From Cytobacillus oceanisediminis 2691 (lineage in GTDB: Bacteria > Bacillota > Bacilli > Bacillales > Cytobacillaceae): a stretch of 64,000 nucleotides of DNA. Each line of letters starts with the position of its first letter. Position 1 is the first letter of the stretch. Positions 34,301 to 51,110 of this stretch are shown one piece after another. The notes under the pieces are model-generated. The model was given only the letters and a program-made list of their open reading frames with translations, did no database searches and was not told where the DNA came from. The stretch covers positions 99,501 to 163,500 of the forward strand of contig NZ_CP015506.1 of NCBI RefSeq assembly GCF_000294775.2, in the 5' to 3' direction. The translations under genes and the position numbers were made by a program.

Positions 34301-34926
34301 TGGCTGCCAGAGCATTGGGCATTCACGTAGCATCTCCTGTATTTGATGGTGCCCGCGAGGAAGATGTATGGGCAACGATCGAAGAAGCAGGCATGGCGCG
34401 TGATGCTAAGACTGTCCTTTATGATGGACGTTCAGGCGAGCCGTTTGACAATCGCGTATCAGTAGGAGTCATGTATATGATCAAACTGGCGCACATGGTT
34501 GACGATAAGCTCCATGCCCGTTCAACAGGACCTTACTCTCTTGTTACGCAGCAGCCATTGGGCGGTAAAGCTCAGTTTGGCGGACAGCGTTTCGGTGAGA
34601 TGGAGGTTTGGGCACTTGAAGCATATGGTGCTGCCTATACACTTCAGGAAATCTTAACGGTTAAGTCCGATGACGTCGTTGGACGTGTTAAGACTTACGA
34701 ATCAATCGTCAAAGGCGAGAATGTTCCTGAACCGGGCGTACCGGAATCATTCAAGGTACTAATCAAAGAACTTCAAAGTTTAGGTATGGATGTTAAGATC
34801 CTTTCTGGCGATGAAGAAGAAATTGAAATGCGCGACCTGGAAGATGAAGATGATGTTCAGCAGGCTGAATCATTGACAATCGCTCCGGAAACGCAAAATG
34901 AAGAACAGGTAGTTACGAAAGAATAA
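31372..34926 (+). CDS. rpoB: DNA-directed RNA polymerase subunit beta
   Basis: 1184 residues. With beta-prime it forms the catalytic centre. The rifampicin cluster reads [32 protein letters not shown] without the common resistance substitutions, so it looks rifampicin-sensitive. The TTG at 31372 is taken as start: it gives the family N-terminus ([16 protein letters not shown]) and is 6-7 nt after AGGGGTG. The in-frame GTG at 31363 lies inside that Shine-Dalgarno sequence. The C-terminus has the acidic tail typical of Bacillus RpoB. A 130-nt spacer with a hairpin separates it from rpoC. Confidence 0.98.
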   Translation: MTGQLVQYGRHRQRRSYARISEVLELPNLIEIQTSSYQWFLDEGLREMFHDISPIEDFTGNLSLEFIDYSLGEPKYSVEESKERDVTYSAPLRVKVRLVNKETGEVKDQDVFMGDFPLMTETGTFVINGAERVIVSQLVRSPSVYFSGKLDKNGKKGFTATVIPNRGAWLEYETDAKDVVYVRIDRTRKLPVTVLLRALGFGSDQEIIDLIGDNEYIRNTLEKDNTESTEKALLEIYERLRPGEPPTVENAKSLLVSRFFDPKRYDLANVGRYKINKKLHIKNRLFGQKLAETLVDPETGEIIAEKGVTLDRRTLDRILPNLEKDIGFKTVSLLGGVVDDEVLLQSIKIYAPNEDGEKVINVIGNAYVEEAVKNISPSDIIASISYFFNLLHSVGDTDDIDHLGNRRLRSVGELLQNQFRIGLSRMERVVRERMSIQDTNTITPQQLINIRPVIASIKEFFGSSQLSQFMDQTNPLAELTHKRRLSALGPGGLTRERAGFEVRDVHYSHYGRMCPIETPEGPNIGLINSLSSFAKVNRFGFIETPYRRIDPETGKVTSRIDYLTADEEDNYVVAQANALLGDDGSFLDEEVVARFKGENTVVKRDRVDYMDVSPKQVVSAATACIPFLENDDSNRALMGANMQRQAVPLMQPEAPRVGTGMEYVSGKDSGAAVICKHEGIVEHVEAREVWVRRIQNVDGQEVKGDLDKYRMLKFIRSNQGTCYNQRPIVAVGNRVTKGEILADGPSMELGELALGRNVLVAFMTWDGYNYEDAIIMSERLVKDDVYTSIHIEEYESESRDTKLGPEEITRDIPNVGEDALRNLDERGIIRTGAEVKDGDLLVGKVTPKGVTELTAEERLLHAIFGEKAREVRDTSLRVPHGGGGIVLDVKVFNREDGDELPPGVNQLVRVYIVQKRKISEGDKMAGRHGNKGVISRILPEEDMPYLPDGTPVDIMLNPLGVPSRMNIGQVLELHLGMAARALGIHVASPVFDGAREEDVWATIEEAGMARDAKTVLYDGRSGEPFDNRVSVGVMYMIKLAHMVDDKLHARSTGPYSLVTQQPLGGKAQFGGQRFGEMEVWALEAYGAAYTLQEILTVKSDDVVGRVKTYESIVKGENVPEPGVPESFKVLIKELQSLGMDVKILSGDEEEIEMRDLEDEDDVQQAESLTIAPETQNEEQVVTKE

Positions 34927-34946
34927 TTTAATATAAATCCTTAATC

Positions 34947-34986
34947 CCTGGGCGCTCCGCCCTAAATGGCGGAGGCTGCTGGGGAT
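34947..34986 (+). other. Hairpin in the rpoB-rpoC spacer
   Basis: CTCCGCC-CTAAAT-GGCGGAG forms a 7-bp GC-rich stem, extended through an internal mismatch to ATCCC/GGGGAT. No T run follows (ATATTATT), so it is more likely a processing or RNA-stability site than a terminator. rpoB and rpoC must be coexpressed. Confidence 0.6.
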
Positions 34987-35056
34987 ATTATTGGCACTTT
35001 TGCTGCTGTTTGAGCAATAAGGGTAAAACCCGGAGATCAAAAGGGAGGTAGGCCCC

Positions 35057-38000
35057 TTGCTAGATGTAAATAATTTCGAGTATATGAAAATAGGTCTTGC
35101 TTCACCGGATAAGATACGTTCTTGGTCACATGGTGAGGTTAAGAAGCCTGAAACGATCAACTATCGTACATTAAAACCAGAAAAAGACGGTTTATTCTGC
35201 GAACGCATTTTCGGACCGACAAAAGACTGGGAATGTCACTGCGGAAAGTATAAGCGTGTTCGATACAAAGGCGTTGTCTGTGATCGATGCGGCGTTGAAG
35301 TAACACGTGCAAAAGTGCGCCGTGAAAGAATGGGCCACATTGAACTTGCAGCCCCTGTATCCCACATTTGGTACTTCAAAGGCATCCCAAGCCGTATGGG
35401 TCTTGTGCTGGACATGTCTCCGCGTGCACTTGAGGAAGTTATTTACTTCGCTTCTTATGTTGTAACGGATCCTGGCGATACGGCTCTTGAAAAGAAGCAG
35501 CTGCTTTCCGAAAAAGAATACCGTGCATACCGTGAAAAGTATGGAAACAAGTTCCAGGCATCCATGGGTGCTGAATCCATTAAGAAACTTCTTTCTGACA
35601 TAGACCTCAACAAAGAAGTAGATACCCTTAAAGAGGAACTGAAAACTGCCCAGGGCCAGCGACGCACTCGTGCTATCAAGCGCCTGGAAGTTCTTGAAGC
35701 TTTCCGTGGCTCCGGAAATGAACCATCCTGGATGATTCTTGACGTTCTTCCGGTTATTCCTCCGGAACTTCGTCCGATGGTACAGCTGGATGGCGGACGT
35801 TTTGCCACTTCCGACTTAAATGATCTGTACCGCCGTGTAATCAACCGCAACAACCGCCTAAAGCGTCTATTGGACCTTGGTGCTCCAAGCATTATTGTTC
35901 AAAACGAAAAGCGCATGCTTCAGGAAGCAGTAGATGCGCTAATCGATAACGGCCGCCGCGGAAGACCGGTAACAGGACCAGGAAACCGTCCGTTAAAATC
36001 CCTGTCGCATATGCTTAAAGGGAAGCAGGGACGTTTCCGCCAAAACTTGCTTGGTAAGCGTGTTGACTATTCTGGACGATCGGTTATCGTCGTAGGACCA
36101 AACTTAAAAATGTACCAGTGCGGACTTCCGAAAGAAATGGCATTGGAATTATTCAAGCCATTCGTTATGAAGGAATTGGTGGAAAAAGGCTTAGCCCACA
36201 ACATCAAGTCTGCAAAACGCAAGATCGAAAGAGTGCAGCCGGAAGTTTGGGATGTTCTTGAAAGTGTCATTAAAGAGCACCCTGTATTGCTTAACCGTGC
36301 CCCAACTCTTCACAGACTGGGCATTCAGGCATTTGAACCGACATTGGTGGAAGGACGCGCTATTCGTCTTCATCCGCTTGTGTGTACTGCATACAACGCA
36401 GACTTTGACGGTGACCAAATGGCTGTTCACGTGCCGCTTTCAGCAGAAGCACAGGCAGAAGCCCGCCTGCTGATGCTTGCAGCACAGAACATCCTGAACC
36501 CGAAAGACGGTAAGCCAGTTGTTACTCCTTCACAGGATATGGTATTAGGTAACTATTACTTGACACTTGAAAGAGCCGGCGCTGTCGGAGAAGGCATGAT
36601 CTTCAATGATACAAGTGAAGCACTGCTTGCCTATCAGAACGGCTATGTTCATTTGCATACAAGAGTAGCTGTCCATGCTGGATCCTTGAATAACCAGACA
36701 TTCACCGAAGAACAAAATAAAAAGCTTTTATTAACTACGGTTGGTAAGCTTGTTTTCAACGAGATTCTGCCTGAGACATTCCCATACATCAACGAGCCTA
36801 CAAAAGAAAACCTTGAGATTGAAACTCCTGAGAAATACTTTGTAGAGCCTGCTACTGATGTAGCTGCTGTTATCAAGGAAATGCCTCTAGTAGATCCGTT
36901 TAAGAAAAAGATCCTTGGAAACATCATTGCGGAAGTCTTCAAACGCTTTAAAATCACTGAAACGTCTAAAATGCTTGACCGCATGAAAAATCTTGGATTC
37001 AGATACTCCACAAAAGCCGGCATCACGGTTGGTGTAGCTGACATCGTGGTATTGGGCGAGAAGCAGGAAATTATCCACGAAGCACAAAGCAAGGTTGATA
37101 ATGTCATGAAACAGTTCAGACGCGGTCTTATTACCGAAGATGAGCGTTATGATCGTGTTATTTCAATCTGGAGTGCAGCGAAGGATAATATCCAGGCAAA
37201 ATTGATGAAGTCATTGGATAAATCCAACCCAATCTTCATGATGAGTGACTCCGGTGCCCGTGGTAACGCATCCAACTTCACTCAGTTAGCTGGTATGCGC
37301 GGACTCATGGCCAACCCGGCTGGACGTATCATTGAATTACCGATTAAATCAAGTTTCCGTGAAGGTTTAACAGTACTCGAGTACTTTATTTCTACACACG
37401 GTGCCCGTAAAGGACTTGCCGATACAGCCCTTAAAACAGCTGACTCAGGTTACCTGACTCGCCGTCTGGTAGACGTAGCACAGGATGTCATCGTTCGTGA
37501 TGATGATTGTGGAACTGACCGCGGATTGCTGATCGCATCTCTTAAAGATGGTACTGAAGTTATTGAAGCGCTTGAAGAGCGTCTGATTGGCCGTTATGCA
37601 AGAAGAAATATCAAACATCCTGAGACAAATGAAGTGATTGTAGCTGAAAACGGATTGATCACTGAAGATATTGCAGTTGAAATTGTTTCAGCCGGCATCG
37701 AAAAAGTATGGATCCGTTCCGCGTTCACATGCAACACACGTCATGGGGTTTGTAAAAAGTGCTACGGCCGCAACCTGGCAACCGGACAAGAGGTTGAAGT
37801 TGGTGAAGCAGTAGGTATCATCGCTGCCCAATCCATCGGTGAACCAGGTACACAGTTAACAATGCGTACGTTCCATACCGGTGGGGTAGCAGGAGACGAT
37901 ATCACTCAAGGTTTACCGCGTATCCAGGAAATCTTCGAAGCGCGTAACCCTAAAGGTCAGGCAGTCATTTCTGAAATTGATGGTGTGGTAGTTGGCATCA

Positions 38001-38656
38001 ATGAAGGCCGTGACCGCCAGCATGAGATTGTTGTTCAGGGTGAAGTGGAGTCCAAGACGTATACAGCACCTTATACAGCCCGCTTAAAAGTAGCTGTAAA
38101 CGATGAAGTAGTACGTGGACAGGAATTGACTGAAGGTTCTATTGACCCTAAAGAGTTAATTAAAGTAAAAGATGTAACAGCTGTTCAAGAATACTTGCTG
38201 CGTGAAGTTCAGAAGGTATACCGCATGCAGGGTGTTGAAATTGGCGATAAGCACATCGAGGTAATGGTACGCCAGATGCTTCGCAAAGTGCGTGTAATTG
38301 ATGCAGCAGAAACAGATGTACTGCCAGGTACTCTGCTTGATATCCATCAATTTACAGATGCCAACGAAAAAGCCCTTCTTGCTGGCAAAATGCCTGCAAC
38401 AGGACGTCCGGTTCTGCTTGGTATCACAAAAGCATCTCTTGAAACAGATTCATTCTTATCAGCAGCATCCTTCCAGGAGACCACAAGAGTTCTTACCGAT
38501 GCAGCGATTAAAGGCAAGCGCGATGAGCTTCTTGGCCTGAAAGAGAATGTAATTATTGGTAAGCTTGTCCCTGCCGGAACAGGAATGCAGCGCTATAGAA
38601 GAGCAGAGCCTTATACAAATGAGGAAACTGCTGAAAATACTGTTACTGTAGAATAA
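35057..38656 (+). CDS. rpoC: DNA-directed RNA polymerase subunit beta-prime
   Basis: 1199 residues, same as B. subtilis. The N-terminal zinc finger shows CHCGKYKR and CDRCG. The catalytic Mg-binding motif is [12 protein letters not shown] near residue 450. The second zinc site is formed with [13 protein letters not shown] near residue 895. TTG start at 35057, 7 nt after GGGAGG. It lies downstream of rpoB in the same unit and is followed by a strong hairpin at 38666. Confidence 0.98.
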   Translation: MLDVNNFEYMKIGLASPDKIRSWSHGEVKKPETINYRTLKPEKDGLFCERIFGPTKDWECHCGKYKRVRYKGVVCDRCGVEVTRAKVRRERMGHIELAAPVSHIWYFKGIPSRMGLVLDMSPRALEEVIYFASYVVTDPGDTALEKKQLLSEKEYRAYREKYGNKFQASMGAESIKKLLSDIDLNKEVDTLKEELKTAQGQRRTRAIKRLEVLEAFRGSGNEPSWMILDVLPVIPPELRPMVQLDGGRFATSDLNDLYRRVINRNNRLKRLLDLGAPSIIVQNEKRMLQEAVDALIDNGRRGRPVTGPGNRPLKSLSHMLKGKQGRFRQNLLGKRVDYSGRSVIVVGPNLKMYQCGLPKEMALELFKPFVMKELVEKGLAHNIKSAKRKIERVQPEVWDVLESVIKEHPVLLNRAPTLHRLGIQAFEPTLVEGRAIRLHPLVCTAYNADFDGDQMAVHVPLSAEAQAEARLLMLAAQNILNPKDGKPVVTPSQDMVLGNYYLTLERAGAVGEGMIFNDTSEALLAYQNGYVHLHTRVAVHAGSLNNQTFTEEQNKKLLLTTVGKLVFNEILPETFPYINEPTKENLEIETPEKYFVEPATDVAAVIKEMPLVDPFKKKILGNIIAEVFKRFKITETSKMLDRMKNLGFRYSTKAGITVGVADIVVLGEKQEIIHEAQSKVDNVMKQFRRGLITEDERYDRVISIWSAAKDNIQAKLMKSLDKSNPIFMMSDSGARGNASNFTQLAGMRGLMANPAGRIIELPIKSSFREGLTVLEYFISTHGARKGLADTALKTADSGYLTRRLVDVAQDVIVRDDDCGTDRGLLIASLKDGTEVIEALEERLIGRYARRNIKHPETNEVIVAENGLITEDIAVEIVSAGIEKVWIRSAFTCNTRHGVCKKCYGRNLATGQEVEVGEAVGIIAAQSIGEPGTQLTMRTFHTGGVAGDDITQGLPRIQEIFEARNPKGQAVISEIDGVVVGINEGRDRQHEIVVQGEVESKTYTAPYTARLKVAVNDEVVRGQELTEGSIDPKELIKVKDVTAVQEYLLREVQKVYRMQGVEIGDKHIEVMVRQMLRKVRVIDAAETDVLPGTLLDIHQFTDANEKALLAGKMPATGRPVLLGITKASLETDSFLSAASFQETTRVLTDAAIKGKRDELLGLKENVIIGKLVPAGTGMQRYRRAEPYTNEETAENTVTVE

Positions 38657-38665
38657 CTTTATTAT

Positions 38666-38704
38666 TGCGGTGCTTGCTTATTTACCAGCAAGTACCGCAT
38701 TTTA
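38666..38704 (+). terminator. Terminator after rpoC
   Basis: A 13-bp stem (TGCGGTGCTTGCT with AGCAAGTACCGCA, one G-U) followed by only TTTT. The stem is strong but the T tract is short. The next promoter begins 35 nt later. Confidence 0.7.
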
Positions 38705-38738
38705 AAGTGAATAAATAAAATAAAATTCATTTTGCTTG

Positions 38739-38767
38739 TTGACATCGAAAAATGAAGATGGTACTAT
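38739..38767 (+). promoter_or_regulatory. Sigma-A promoter of rplGB-rpsL-rpsG-fusA-tuf
   Basis: TTGACA at 38739-38744, 17-nt spacer, TACTAT at 38762-38767. It is 45 nt before the rplGB start and probably drives the str operon. Confidence 0.85.
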
Positions 38768-38812
38768 AGCAAAGGTGCTCCTATTCACCGGATACTTTGG
38801 AGGATGTCGTAA

Positions 38813-39061
38813 ATGTCTTATGATAAAGTATTGCAGGCTAAAAGTTTTATTGTAGGAACAAAGCAAACAGTCAAGGCTCTCAAACTGGGAACAATTGATG
38901 AAGTCGTAGTCGCCAGTGATGCTGATCCTAGGGTTACAGCTAAAGTGGTTAGTACAGCGAATGAGATGAACGTTCCGATTGTGTATGTTGATTCGATGAA
39001 AAAGCTCGGTAAAGCATGCGGAATCGAAGTTGGGGCAGCAGCTGTTGCCATATCTTTTTAA
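38813..39061 (+). CDS. rplGB: L7Ae-family K-turn RNA-binding protein (YbxF type)
   Basis: 82 residues, the orthologue of B. subtilis YbxF/RplGB. A single L7Ae/L30e fold. Such proteins bind kink-turn RNAs in vitro; the physiological RNA target is unsettled. The conserved segment [14 protein letters not shown] and the hydrophobic C-terminal strand ([13 protein letters not shown]) are complete. GGAGGATG before ATG 38813 is the RBS. First gene of the str operon, upstream of rpsL. Confidence 0.93.
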   Translation: MSYDKVLQAKSFIVGTKQTVKALKLGTIDEVVVASDADPRVTAKVVSTANEMNVPIVYVDSMKKLGKACGIEVGAAAVAISF

Positions 39062-39164
39062 AAACTGTTTTTGTAGATTGCTATCTGCAAGAACTTTGTT
39101 TTTGCATCAAAATGAACCACCTGGATGTGTGGGCTTAAACAAATTCGAAGGGAGGAAAAATCAA

Positions 39165-39587
39165 ATGCCTACTATTAACCAATTAGTGCGCAAGCCTCGT
39201 CAAACTAAGTCAGAGAAGTCAAATTCACCAGCTCTTAACAAAGGCTACAACAGCTTCAAGAAAGCTCAAACAAACGTAGCTTCACCTCAAAAGCGTGGTG
39301 TTTGTACTCGTGTTGGTACAATGACTCCAAAGAAACCGAACTCTGCATTACGTAAATATGCTCGTGTTCGTTTAACAAACGGTATCGAGGTTAATGCTTA
39401 CATTCCTGGTATCGGACACAACCTTCAAGAGCACAGTGTTGTTCTTATCCGTGGAGGACGTGTAAAAGACTTACCGGGTGTACGTTACCACATCGTGCGC
39501 GGCGCTTTAGATACTGCTGGTGTTAACAACCGTATGCAAGGCCGTTCTAAATACGGTGCTAAGCGTCCAAAAGCAGCTAAAAAATAA
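39165..39587 (+). CDS. rpsL: Small-subunit ribosomal protein uS12
   Basis: 140 residues (B. subtilis 138). A decoding-centre protein. The streptomycin-determining loop [11 protein letters not shown] (54-64) is wild type, including K56 (E. coli K42), so ribosomal streptomycin resistance is not indicated. ATG 39165 follows GGGAGGAAAA; a longer in-frame start at 39030 overlaps rplGB and is rejected. rpsL-rpsG-fusA-tuf is the conserved str operon. Confidence 0.97.
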   Translation: MPTINQLVRKPRQTKSEKSNSPALNKGYNSFKKAQTNVASPQKRGVCTRVGTMTPKKPNSALRKYARVRLTNGIEVNAYIPGIGHNLQEHSVVLIRGGRVKDLPGVRYHIVRGALDTAGVNNRMQGRSKYGAKRPKAAKK

Positions 39588-39614
39588 TTCTAAATAATAG
39601 ACAACCATCTTTGA

Positions 39615-40100
<486 letters not shown>

Positions 40101-40151
40101 GATATACAGCTTAACTAAAATAACACTCATACTAGGAAGGAGAAAGACCCA

Positions 40152-42230
40152 ATGGCTAGAGAGTTCTCCTTAGAAAATACTCGCAATATCGGTATCATGG
40201 CTCACATTGATGCCGGTAAAACAACAACAACTGAGCGTGTACTTTACTACACTGGCCGTATCCACAAAATCGGTGAAACACACGAAGGTGCTTCACAGAT
40301 GGACTGGATGGAGCAGGAGCAAGAGCGTGGAATCACAATCACTTCTGCTGCAACAACTGCACAGTGGAAAGGCCACCGCGTAAACATCATTGACACTCCT
40401 GGACACGTAGACTTCACAGTTGAAGTTGAGCGTTCACTTCGTGTTCTTGATGGTGCGGTTGCGGTACTTGATGCACAGTCAGGAGTTGAGCCTCAAACTG
40501 AAACAGTTTGGCGCCAGGCAACTACTTACGGAGTACCACGTGTGGTATTCGTAAACAAAATGGATAAAATCGGTGCTGACTTCTTATATTCATTGAAGAC
40601 ACTTCATGATCGTCTGCAAGCTAATGCGGCAGCTATCCAATTACCGATTGGTGCTGAAGACCAGTTCGAAGGAATCATCGATCTTATCACAATGAAAGCT
40701 ACGTTCTACGGTAATGACCTTGGTACTGATATCGAAGAGCGTGATATCCCAGAAGAATACATGGATCAAGCTGAAGAATACCGTGAAAAGCTAATTGAAG
40801 CGGTAGCTGAACTTGATGAAGAATTAATGGAGAAATACCTTGGCGGTGAGGAAATCACTAACGAAGAGCTAAAAGCAGCTATTCGTCAAGGTACAGTAAA
40901 CGTTGAGTTCTATCCTGTAATCTGTGGTTCTGCTTTCAAAAATAAAGGTGTACAAAAAATGCTAGATGCAGTAATCGATTATCTTCCTTCTCCATTAGAT
41001 GTACCAGCTATCAAAGGTACACTTCCAGATTCGGAAGAAGAGGTTACTCGTCCTTCTAGCGATGATGCACCTTTCTCAGCTCTTGCATTTAAAGTTATGA
41101 CTGACCCTTATGTCGGTAAACTTACATTCTTCCGTGTTTACTCTGGAACATTGAACTCAGGTTCATATGTACAGAACTCTACTAAAGGGAAGCGCGAGCG
41201 TGTAGGACGTATCCTGCAAATGCACGCTAACTCTCGTGAAGAGATCTCAGTAGTTCACGCTGGAGATATCGCAGCAGCTGTAGGTCTTAAAGATACTAGC
41301 ACTGGAGATACACTATGTGATGAAAAGAATCTTGTTATTCTTGAGTCTATGGAGTTCCCAGAACCAGTTATCTCATTATCTATCGAGCCGAAATCCAAGG
41401 CTGACCAAGATAAGATGACTACTGCTCTGCAGAAACTTCAAGAAGAAGATCCTACATTCCGAGCGCATACTGACCAGGAAACTGGACAGGTTATTATCGC
41501 TGGTATGGGTGAGCTTCACCTTGATATTCTAGTTGACCGTATGAAACGTGAATTTAAAGTGGAAGCAAACGTAGGTGCACCTCAGGTTGCATACCGCGAA
41601 ACTTTCCGTTCTTCAGCTCAGGTTGAAGGTAAATTCGCCCGTCAATCCGGTGGACGCGGACAATTCGGTCATGTATGGATCGAATTTGCTCCAAATGAAG
41701 AAGGTAAAGGCTTCGAATTCGAAAATGGCATTGTCGGTGGTGTTGTTCCACGTGAATACATCCCTGCAGTTCAAGCTGGTCTTGAAGATGCTCTTGAAAG
41801 AGGAGTACTTGCTGGATTCCCATTAGTAGATATCAAAGCTAGACTATTTGATGGTTCTTACCATGATGTCGACTCTTCTGAAATGGCATTTAAAATTGCT
41901 GCCTCTATGGCACTTAAAAATGCAGCGTCAAAATGTAATCCTGTAATTCTTGAGCCGGTTATGAAAGTTGAAGTAGTAATCCCTGAAGAATACATGGGTG
42001 ATATCATGGGTGATGTTACATCACGCCGTGGACGCGTTGAAGGTATGGAAGCTCGCGGTAATGCACAAGTAGTTCGTGCGATGGTTCCACTATCAGAAAT
42101 GTTTGGTTACGCAACTGCATTGCGTTCTAATACGCAGGGCCGCGGTACATTCTCAATGCACTTCGACCACTATGAAGAAGTACCTAAATCAATTTCTGAA
42201 GAAATCATCAAAAAAAATAAAGGTGAATAA
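40152..42230 (+). CDS. fusA: Elongation factor G
   Basis: 692 residues. A translational GTPase driving translocation and, with RRF, recycling. P-loop AHIDAGKTT (about 17-25), switch and DTPGH and NKMD motifs in domain G, then domains II-V. The length matches the single housekeeping EF-G of Bacilli. Strong AAGGAG RBS. Third gene of the str operon. Confidence 0.98.
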   Translation: MAREFSLENTRNIGIMAHIDAGKTTTTERVLYYTGRIHKIGETHEGASQMDWMEQEQERGITITSAATTAQWKGHRVNIIDTPGHVDFTVEVERSLRVLDGAVAVLDAQSGVEPQTETVWRQATTYGVPRVVFVNKMDKIGADFLYSLKTLHDRLQANAAAIQLPIGAEDQFEGIIDLITMKATFYGNDLGTDIEERDIPEEYMDQAEEYREKLIEAVAELDEELMEKYLGGEEITNEELKAAIRQGTVNVEFYPVICGSAFKNKGVQKMLDAVIDYLPSPLDVPAIKGTLPDSEEEVTRPSSDDAPFSALAFKVMTDPYVGKLTFFRVYSGTLNSGSYVQNSTKGKRERVGRILQMHANSREEISVVHAGDIAAAVGLKDTSTGDTLCDEKNLVILESMEFPEPVISLSIEPKSKADQDKMTTALQKLQEEDPTFRAHTDQETGQVIIAGMGELHLDILVDRMKREFKVEANVGAPQVAYRETFRSSAQVEGKFARQSGGRGQFGHVWIEFAPNEEGKGFEFENGIVGGVVPREYIPAVQAGLEDALERGVLAGFPLVDIKARLFDGSYHDVDSSEMAFKIAASMALKNAASKCNPVILEPVMKVEVVIPEEYMGDIMGDVTSRRGRVEGMEARGNAQVVRAMVPLSEMFGYATALRSNTQGRGTFSMHFDHYEEVPKSISEEIIKKNKGE

Positions 42231-42349
42231 TTGATTTTACCTTTTTAATAAAGTATAACTACTATTGTAGGCAAAAAGCGCTGTGGGAAGGGAAACCTCT
42301 CCACAGCAAAAATTACTTAACTTTTATAATCTGAAGGAGGATTTTTCAA

Positions 42350-43537
<1,188 letters not shown>

Positions 43538-43548
43538 TTGCAATAGAT

Positions 43549-43583
43549 AAAAACAGATGGGTGACAACCCATCTGTTTTTTTT
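43549..43583 (+). terminator. Intrinsic terminator after tuf
   Basis: AAAACAGATGGG / CCCATCTGTTTT, a 12-bp perfect stem with a 6-nt loop and a long T run to 43583. It is the strongest terminator of the window. Confidence 0.95.
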
Positions 43584-43842
43584 TTGTGTTTTTGCGTCGG
43601 GCAAAATATCAGCATAGTTTCTTTGACAGTATGAAACTTTGTGCTCCTGCTGAGATAGAGATCGAATTTACTAAATCGCTTCAATGCTAACCATCAAGAT
43701 TCTGCAGCTTAAACAACCAAAGCTCATCAAAAGTATCCTATTATATACATTACTTTCTTCTATATATAATCACCTATTCTAACTACATCATTTGACAGTT
43801 CCCATGGACCTAAAGCAAATATTTAGACTTCTTCCTATCCTA
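43584..43842. other. Gene-free AT-rich stretch before the S10 promoters
   Basis: No ORF with a ribosome-binding site and no hairpin of note. A TTGACA at 43792-43797 has no matching -10 at a standard distance. Confidence 0.55.
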
Positions 43843-43871
43843 TTGAAAACTTTGTAATCTGCAGTTATAAT
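43843..43871 (+). promoter_or_regulatory. Upstream promoter of the S10 operon
   Basis: TTGAAA at 43843-43848, 17-nt spacer, TATAAT at 43866-43871. It is one of two well-spaced promoters in tandem. Confidence 0.78.
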
Positions 43872-43911
43872 AGTAAAAGTGTGCGAAACATAAAGAAATA
43901 ACATATACATG

Positions 43912-43940
43912 TTGCATTTCATTTATTGTTTCTGTATAAT
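43912..43940 (+). promoter_or_regulatory. Downstream promoter of the S10 operon
   Basis: TTGCAT at 43912-43917, 17-nt spacer, TATAAT at 43935-43940 preceded by TG. It gives a leader of about 125 nt before rpsJ. Confidence 0.85.
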
Positions 43941-43969
43941 AGACAATGTTGGTCTTTGACTGCGATGAT

Positions 43970-44029
43970 GTGAAAGGTTGCTGACACACCCGGCCGCTTT
44001 GCCATGGCGAGTGTGTGGGAAATTTTCAC
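43970..44029 (+). promoter_or_regulatory. Structured S10-operon leader
   Basis: A nested hairpin: GTGAAA 43970-43975 with TTTCAC 44024-44029, and ACACAC 43984-43989 with GTGTGT 44011-44016, with a GC-rich loop CCGGCCGCTTTGCCATGGC. It lies between the promoters and rpsJ (44072). Bacilli do not use the E. coli L4-type S10 leader, so the role of this structure is open. Confidence 0.6.
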
Positions 44030-44047
44030 GGAGAATGTCTATATTAA

Positions 44048-44380
<333 letters not shown>

Positions 44381-44420
44381 TCAATAAATAATCATAAGAA
44401 AATTAGGAGGTGTGACTGAA

Positions 44421-45047
44421 ATGACCAAAGGAATCTTAGGAAGAAAGATTGGTATGACTCAAGTATTTGCTGAAAACGGTGATCTTATCCCGGTAACAGT
44501 TGTTGAGGCAGCTCCAAACGTTGTTCTTCAAATGAAGTCAGTTGAAACTGATGGATATGAAGCGATCCAGCTTGGATTTGAAGATAAGCGCGAAAAGCTA
44601 TCCAACAAACCTGAAAAAGGCCATGTTGCTAAAGCAAACACTGCTCCTAAGCGCTTCGTACGCGAATTCCGCGGAGCTGATTTAGGACAATATGAAGTTG
44701 GTCAAGAAGTCAAAGTTGATATATTCGCAGAAGGCGAAACTGTTGATGTAACAGGAATCTCAAAGGGTAAAGGTTTCCAGGGTGCCATCAAGCGCCACGG
44801 ACAATCTCGCGGGCCTATGGCTCACGGTTCTCGTTACCACCGTCGCCCTGGTTCAATGGGTCCTGTAGCTCCAAACCGTGTATTTAAAGGTAAACTATTA
44901 CCTGGACGTATGGGCGGAGAGCAAATCACTGTACAAAACCTTGAAATCGTTAAAGTTGATGCTGAGCGCAACTTGCTATTGATCAAAGGTAACGTACCTG
45001 GTGCTAGAAAAGCATTAGTAAAAATCAAAAGTGCGGTAAAAGCATAA
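44421..45047 (+). CDS. rplC: Large-subunit ribosomal protein uL3
   Basis: 208 residues. An early assembly protein whose extension reaches the peptidyl-transferase centre. ATG 44421 gives [16 protein letters not shown] and sits 10 nt after AGGAGGTG; the in-frame GTG at 44412 lies within the SD region and is not used. The loop around [21 protein letters not shown], relevant to pleuromutilin/linezolid resistance, is of the usual type. Confidence 0.96.
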   Translation: MTKGILGRKIGMTQVFAENGDLIPVTVVEAAPNVVLQMKSVETDGYEAIQLGFEDKREKLSNKPEKGHVAKANTAPKRFVREFRGADLGQYEVGQEVKVDIFAEGETVDVTGISKGKGFQGAIKRHGQSRGPMAHGSRYHRRPGSMGPVAPNRVFKGKLLPGRMGGEQITVQNLEIVKVDAERNLLLIKGNVPGARKALVKIKSAVKA

Positions 45048-45075
45048 TAATTAAACCGGAAAGGAGGAAAACAGA

Positions 45076-45699
45076 ATGCCGAAAGTAGCATTGTTTAACC
45101 AAAGCGGATCTAAAGTTGGTGATATCGAACTTAATGATGCGATCTTTGGTATCGAGCCTAACCAGCACGTATTATTCGAAGCTATTGTTATGCAAAGAGC
45201 TTCTTTACGTCAAGGGACTCATAAAACTAAAATTCGTTCTGAAGTAGCGGGCGGAGGACGCAAGCCATGGCGCCAAAAAGGCACAGGCCGTGCACGTCAA
45301 GGTTCTATCCGTTCACCACAATGGCGCGGAGGCGGTACTGTATTTGGTCCTGTACCACGCAGCTACAGCTACAAACTACCTAAAAAGGTTCGCCGTCTGG
45401 CAATCAAATCTGCGTTATCTTCTAAAGTGTTAGAAGAAAACATCCTAGTATTAGAAGGCCTTGCTTTCGAAACTCCTAAAACAAAAGACTTCAAAGGTGT
45501 ATTAACTGGTCTTTCTGTTGATTCAAAAGCACTTATCGTAACTGCTGACCTAGATGAGAACGTAGCATTATCTGCTCGCAACATCCCTGGTGTAACAGTT
45601 GTGTCTGCTTCTGGAATCACTGTTTTAGATGTTTTAAACCATGATAAGCTTATCATGACGAAAGCAGCGGTTGAAAAAGTAGAGGAGGTGCTTGCATAA
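45076..45699 (+). CDS. rplD: Large-subunit ribosomal protein uL4
   Basis: 207 residues. Its extended loop ([25 protein letters not shown], about 55-80) lines the polypeptide exit tunnel. The [12 protein letters not shown] motif has no macrolide-resistance change recognisable. Its stop overlaps the rplW start (TAATG), coupling the two. Confidence 0.97.
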   Translation: MPKVALFNQSGSKVGDIELNDAIFGIEPNQHVLFEAIVMQRASLRQGTHKTKIRSEVAGGGRKPWRQKGTGRARQGSIRSPQWRGGGTVFGPVPRSYSYKLPKKVRRLAIKSALSSKVLEENILVLEGLAFETPKTKDFKGVLTGLSVDSKALIVTADLDENVALSARNIPGVTVVSASGITVLDVLNHDKLIMTKAAVEKVEEVLA

Positions 45700-45983
45700 T
45701 GGATGCACGCGAAATCATTAAGCGCCCCGTAATCACTGAACGTTCTACTGATATTATGGCTGATAAAAAATATACGTTCGAAGTTGACGTACGAGCTAAC
45801 AAAACTCAAGTTAAGGACGCTGTAGAGCAAATCTTTGGCGTTAAAGTTGAGAAAGTTAACATCATGAACTACAAAGGTAAGTTCAAGCGTATGGGCAAAT
45901 TTGGCGGTTACACTAACAAACGCCGTAAAGCGATCGTTAAATTAACAGCTGAAAGTCAAGAAATCGAGCTATTTGAAGCTTAA
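45699..45983 (+). CDS. rplW: Large-subunit ribosomal protein uL23
   Basis: 94 residues. Sits at the tunnel exit and docks trigger factor and SRP. Core [22 protein letters not shown] and C-terminal basic loop are complete. Start ATG 45699 overlaps the rplD stop by one base, with GAGGAGGTG upstream inside rplD. Confidence 0.97.
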   Translation: MDAREIIKRPVITERSTDIMADKKYTFEVDVRANKTQVKDAVEQIFGVKVEKVNIMNYKGKFKRMGKFGGYTNKRRKAIVKLTAESQEIELFEA

Positions 45984-45994
45984 AACTACTATAA

Positions 45995-46846
<852 letters not shown>

Positions 46847-46906
46847 CGGGATTGTACTACGGTTCCAAATAAGAACCGTAGAGCAATCACGAAGGGAGGT
46901 TCAATC

Positions 46907-47185
46907 ATGGGTCGCAGCTTAAAAAAAGGACCTTTTGTTGATGAACATTTAATGACAAAGATCGAAAAGCTTAACGAAACAGAAAGCAAGCAAGTTACTA
47001 AAACTTGGTCTCGCCGTTCTACGATCTTCCCACAATTCATCGGACACACAATCGCAGTTTATGATGGTCGTAAACATGTGCCTGTATACATCACTGAAGA
47101 CATGGTAGGCCACAAGCTTGGAGAATTCGCTCCAACTCGTGCGTACAAAGGCCATGGCAATGATGATAAGAAAACAAGACGTTAA
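46907..47185 (+). CDS. rpsS: Small-subunit ribosomal protein uS19
   Basis: 92 residues. A 30S head protein that contacts the A-site tRNA and bridges to the 50S. Family start [15 protein letters not shown] and the [26 protein letters not shown] core (here [17 protein letters not shown]) are intact. RBS AAGGGAGG. Confidence 0.97.
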   Translation: MGRSLKKGPFVDEHLMTKIEKLNETESKQVTKTWSRRSTIFPQFIGHTIAVYDGRKHVPVYITEDMVGHKLGEFAPTRAYKGHGNDDKKTRR

Positions 47186-47188
47186 TGA

Positions 47189-48831
<1,643 letters not shown>

Positions 48832-48837
48832 TATTGA

Positions 48838-49116
<279 letters not shown>

Positions 49117-49129
49117 TTGTTCGGAATAA

Positions 49130-49525
<396 letters not shown>

Positions 49526-49562
49526 ATAACAAATTAAATTGCCTTTAAGGAGGTGCGCACAG

Positions 49563-49874
49563 ATGCATGTGAAAAAAGGTGACAAAGTTATGGTCATCTC
49601 TGGTAAGGATAAAGGCAAAACGGGCGTTATTCTTGCAGCGTTCCCTAAACAAAGCCGAGTGCTTGTTGAAGGAGTTAACATTGTAAAGAAACACTCTAAG
49701 CCTTCTCAGATGAACCCGCAGGGCGGAATCATCAGCCAAGAGGCACCTGTTCATGTATCAAACGTTATGCCTGTCGATCCTAAATCTGGTGAACCAACTC
49801 GTGTAGGCTATAAAACGGTTGATGGCAAAAAAGTACGTGTTGCAAAAAAATCCGGTGAAGTTCTAGATAAATAG
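49563..49874 (+). CDS. rplX: Large-subunit ribosomal protein uL24
   Basis: 103 residues, as in B. subtilis. An assembly initiator with an N-terminal KOW motif ([18 protein letters not shown]). ATG 49563 after AAGGAGGTG; a start at 49539 would cover the SD and is rejected. Confidence 0.97.
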   Translation: MHVKKGDKVMVISGKDKGKTGVILAAFPKQSRVLVEGVNIVKKHSKPSQMNPQGGIISQEAPVHVSNVMPVDPKSGEPTRVGYKTVDGKKVRVAKKSGEVLDK

Positions 49875-49900
49875 TTTAAAGAAGAAGGGAGGTACAATGG

Positions 49901-50440
49901 ATGAACCGCCTAAAAGAAAAGCATTCAAAAGAAATTACTCCTGCTCTAATGAGCAAGTTTAACTATAAATCAGTTATGCAAGCACCTAAGCTTGAAAAAA
50001 TCGTTATCAACATGGGTGTTGGTGACGCTGTTCAAAACGCTAAAGCACTAGATAAAGCTGTTGAGGAATTAACATTGATTACTGGTCAAAAGCCGGTTAT
50101 CACTCGCGCTAAGAAATCTATCGCTGGCTTCCGTCTTCGTGAAGGTATGCCAATCGGTGCGAAAGTTACTCTTCGTGGAGAGCGCATGTATGAGTTCTTT
50201 GATAAGTTAGTATCTGTATCTCTTCCACGTGTACGTGACTTCCGCGGTATCTCTAAGAAGTCATTTGACGGCCGTGGTAACTATACTCTAGGTGTCAAAG
50301 AACAGTTGATCTTCCCTGAGATTGATTACGATAAAGTAAGCAAAGTTCGTGGTATGGATATCGTTATCGTAACTACAGCTAACACTGATGAAGAAGCTCG
50401 TGAACTTTTAACTCAATTTGGAATGCCATTCCAAAAGTAA
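49901..50440 (+). CDS. rplE: Large-subunit ribosomal protein uL5
   Basis: 179 residues. Binds 5S rRNA and the P-site tRNA elbow in the central protuberance. Family start [33 protein letters not shown], 10 nt upstream; a nearby ATG at 49897 is out of frame. Confidence 0.97.
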   Translation: MNRLKEKHSKEITPALMSKFNYKSVMQAPKLEKIVINMGVGDAVQNAKALDKAVEELTLITGQKPVITRAKKSIAGFRLREGMPIGAKVTLRGERMYEFFDKLVSVSLPRVRDFRGISKKSFDGRGNYTLGVKEQLIFPEIDYDKVSKVRGMDIVIVTTANTDEEARELLTQFGMPFQK

Positions 50441-50447
50441 TCGCTAA

Positions 50448-50651
<204 letters not shown>

Positions 50652-50680
50652 ACCCCAAGTATGGGAAGGAGGTAAAAACA

Positions 50681-51079
50681 ATGGTCATGACAGATCCAAT
50701 TGCAGACTTGCTAACTCGCATCCGTAATGCGAACATGGTTCGTCACGAAAAATTAGAAGTTCCTGCTTCTAACATCAAGAAGGAAATTGCTGAGATCTTA
50801 AAGCGTGAAGGTTTTGTACGTGATGTTGAGCTTATCGAGGATAACAAGCAAGGCATCATCCGCATTTTCTTAAAATACGGTTCAAACAACGAACGCGTTA
50901 TCACTGGTCTTAAGCGTATCAGTAAGCCTGGTCTTCGTGTATACGCAAAGGCTGATGAAGTACCTCGCGTACTTAACGGTCTTGGAATCGCACTAGTTTC
51001 TACTTCTCAAGGAGTTCTTACAGACAAAGAAGCTCGCGCTAAACAAGTCGGCGGAGAAGTATTAGCATACGTTTGGTAA
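50681..51079 (+). CDS. rpsH: Small-subunit ribosomal protein uS8
   Basis: 132 residues, as in B. subtilis ([11 protein letters not shown]). Binds helix 21 of 16S rRNA and organises the platform. The C-terminal [13 protein letters not shown] segment is conserved. RBS AAGGAGGT. Two ATGs two codons apart; the first has the better spacing. Confidence 0.97.
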   Translation: MVMTDPIADLLTRIRNANMVRHEKLEVPASNIKKEIAEILKREGFVRDVELIEDNKQGIIRIFLKYGSNNERVITGLKRISKPGLRVYAKADEVPRVLNGLGIALVSTSQGVLTDKEARAKQVGGEVLAYVW

Positions 51080-51110
51080 TAGAGTTTTTCATGAATGGAG
51101 GTGCAATTAA

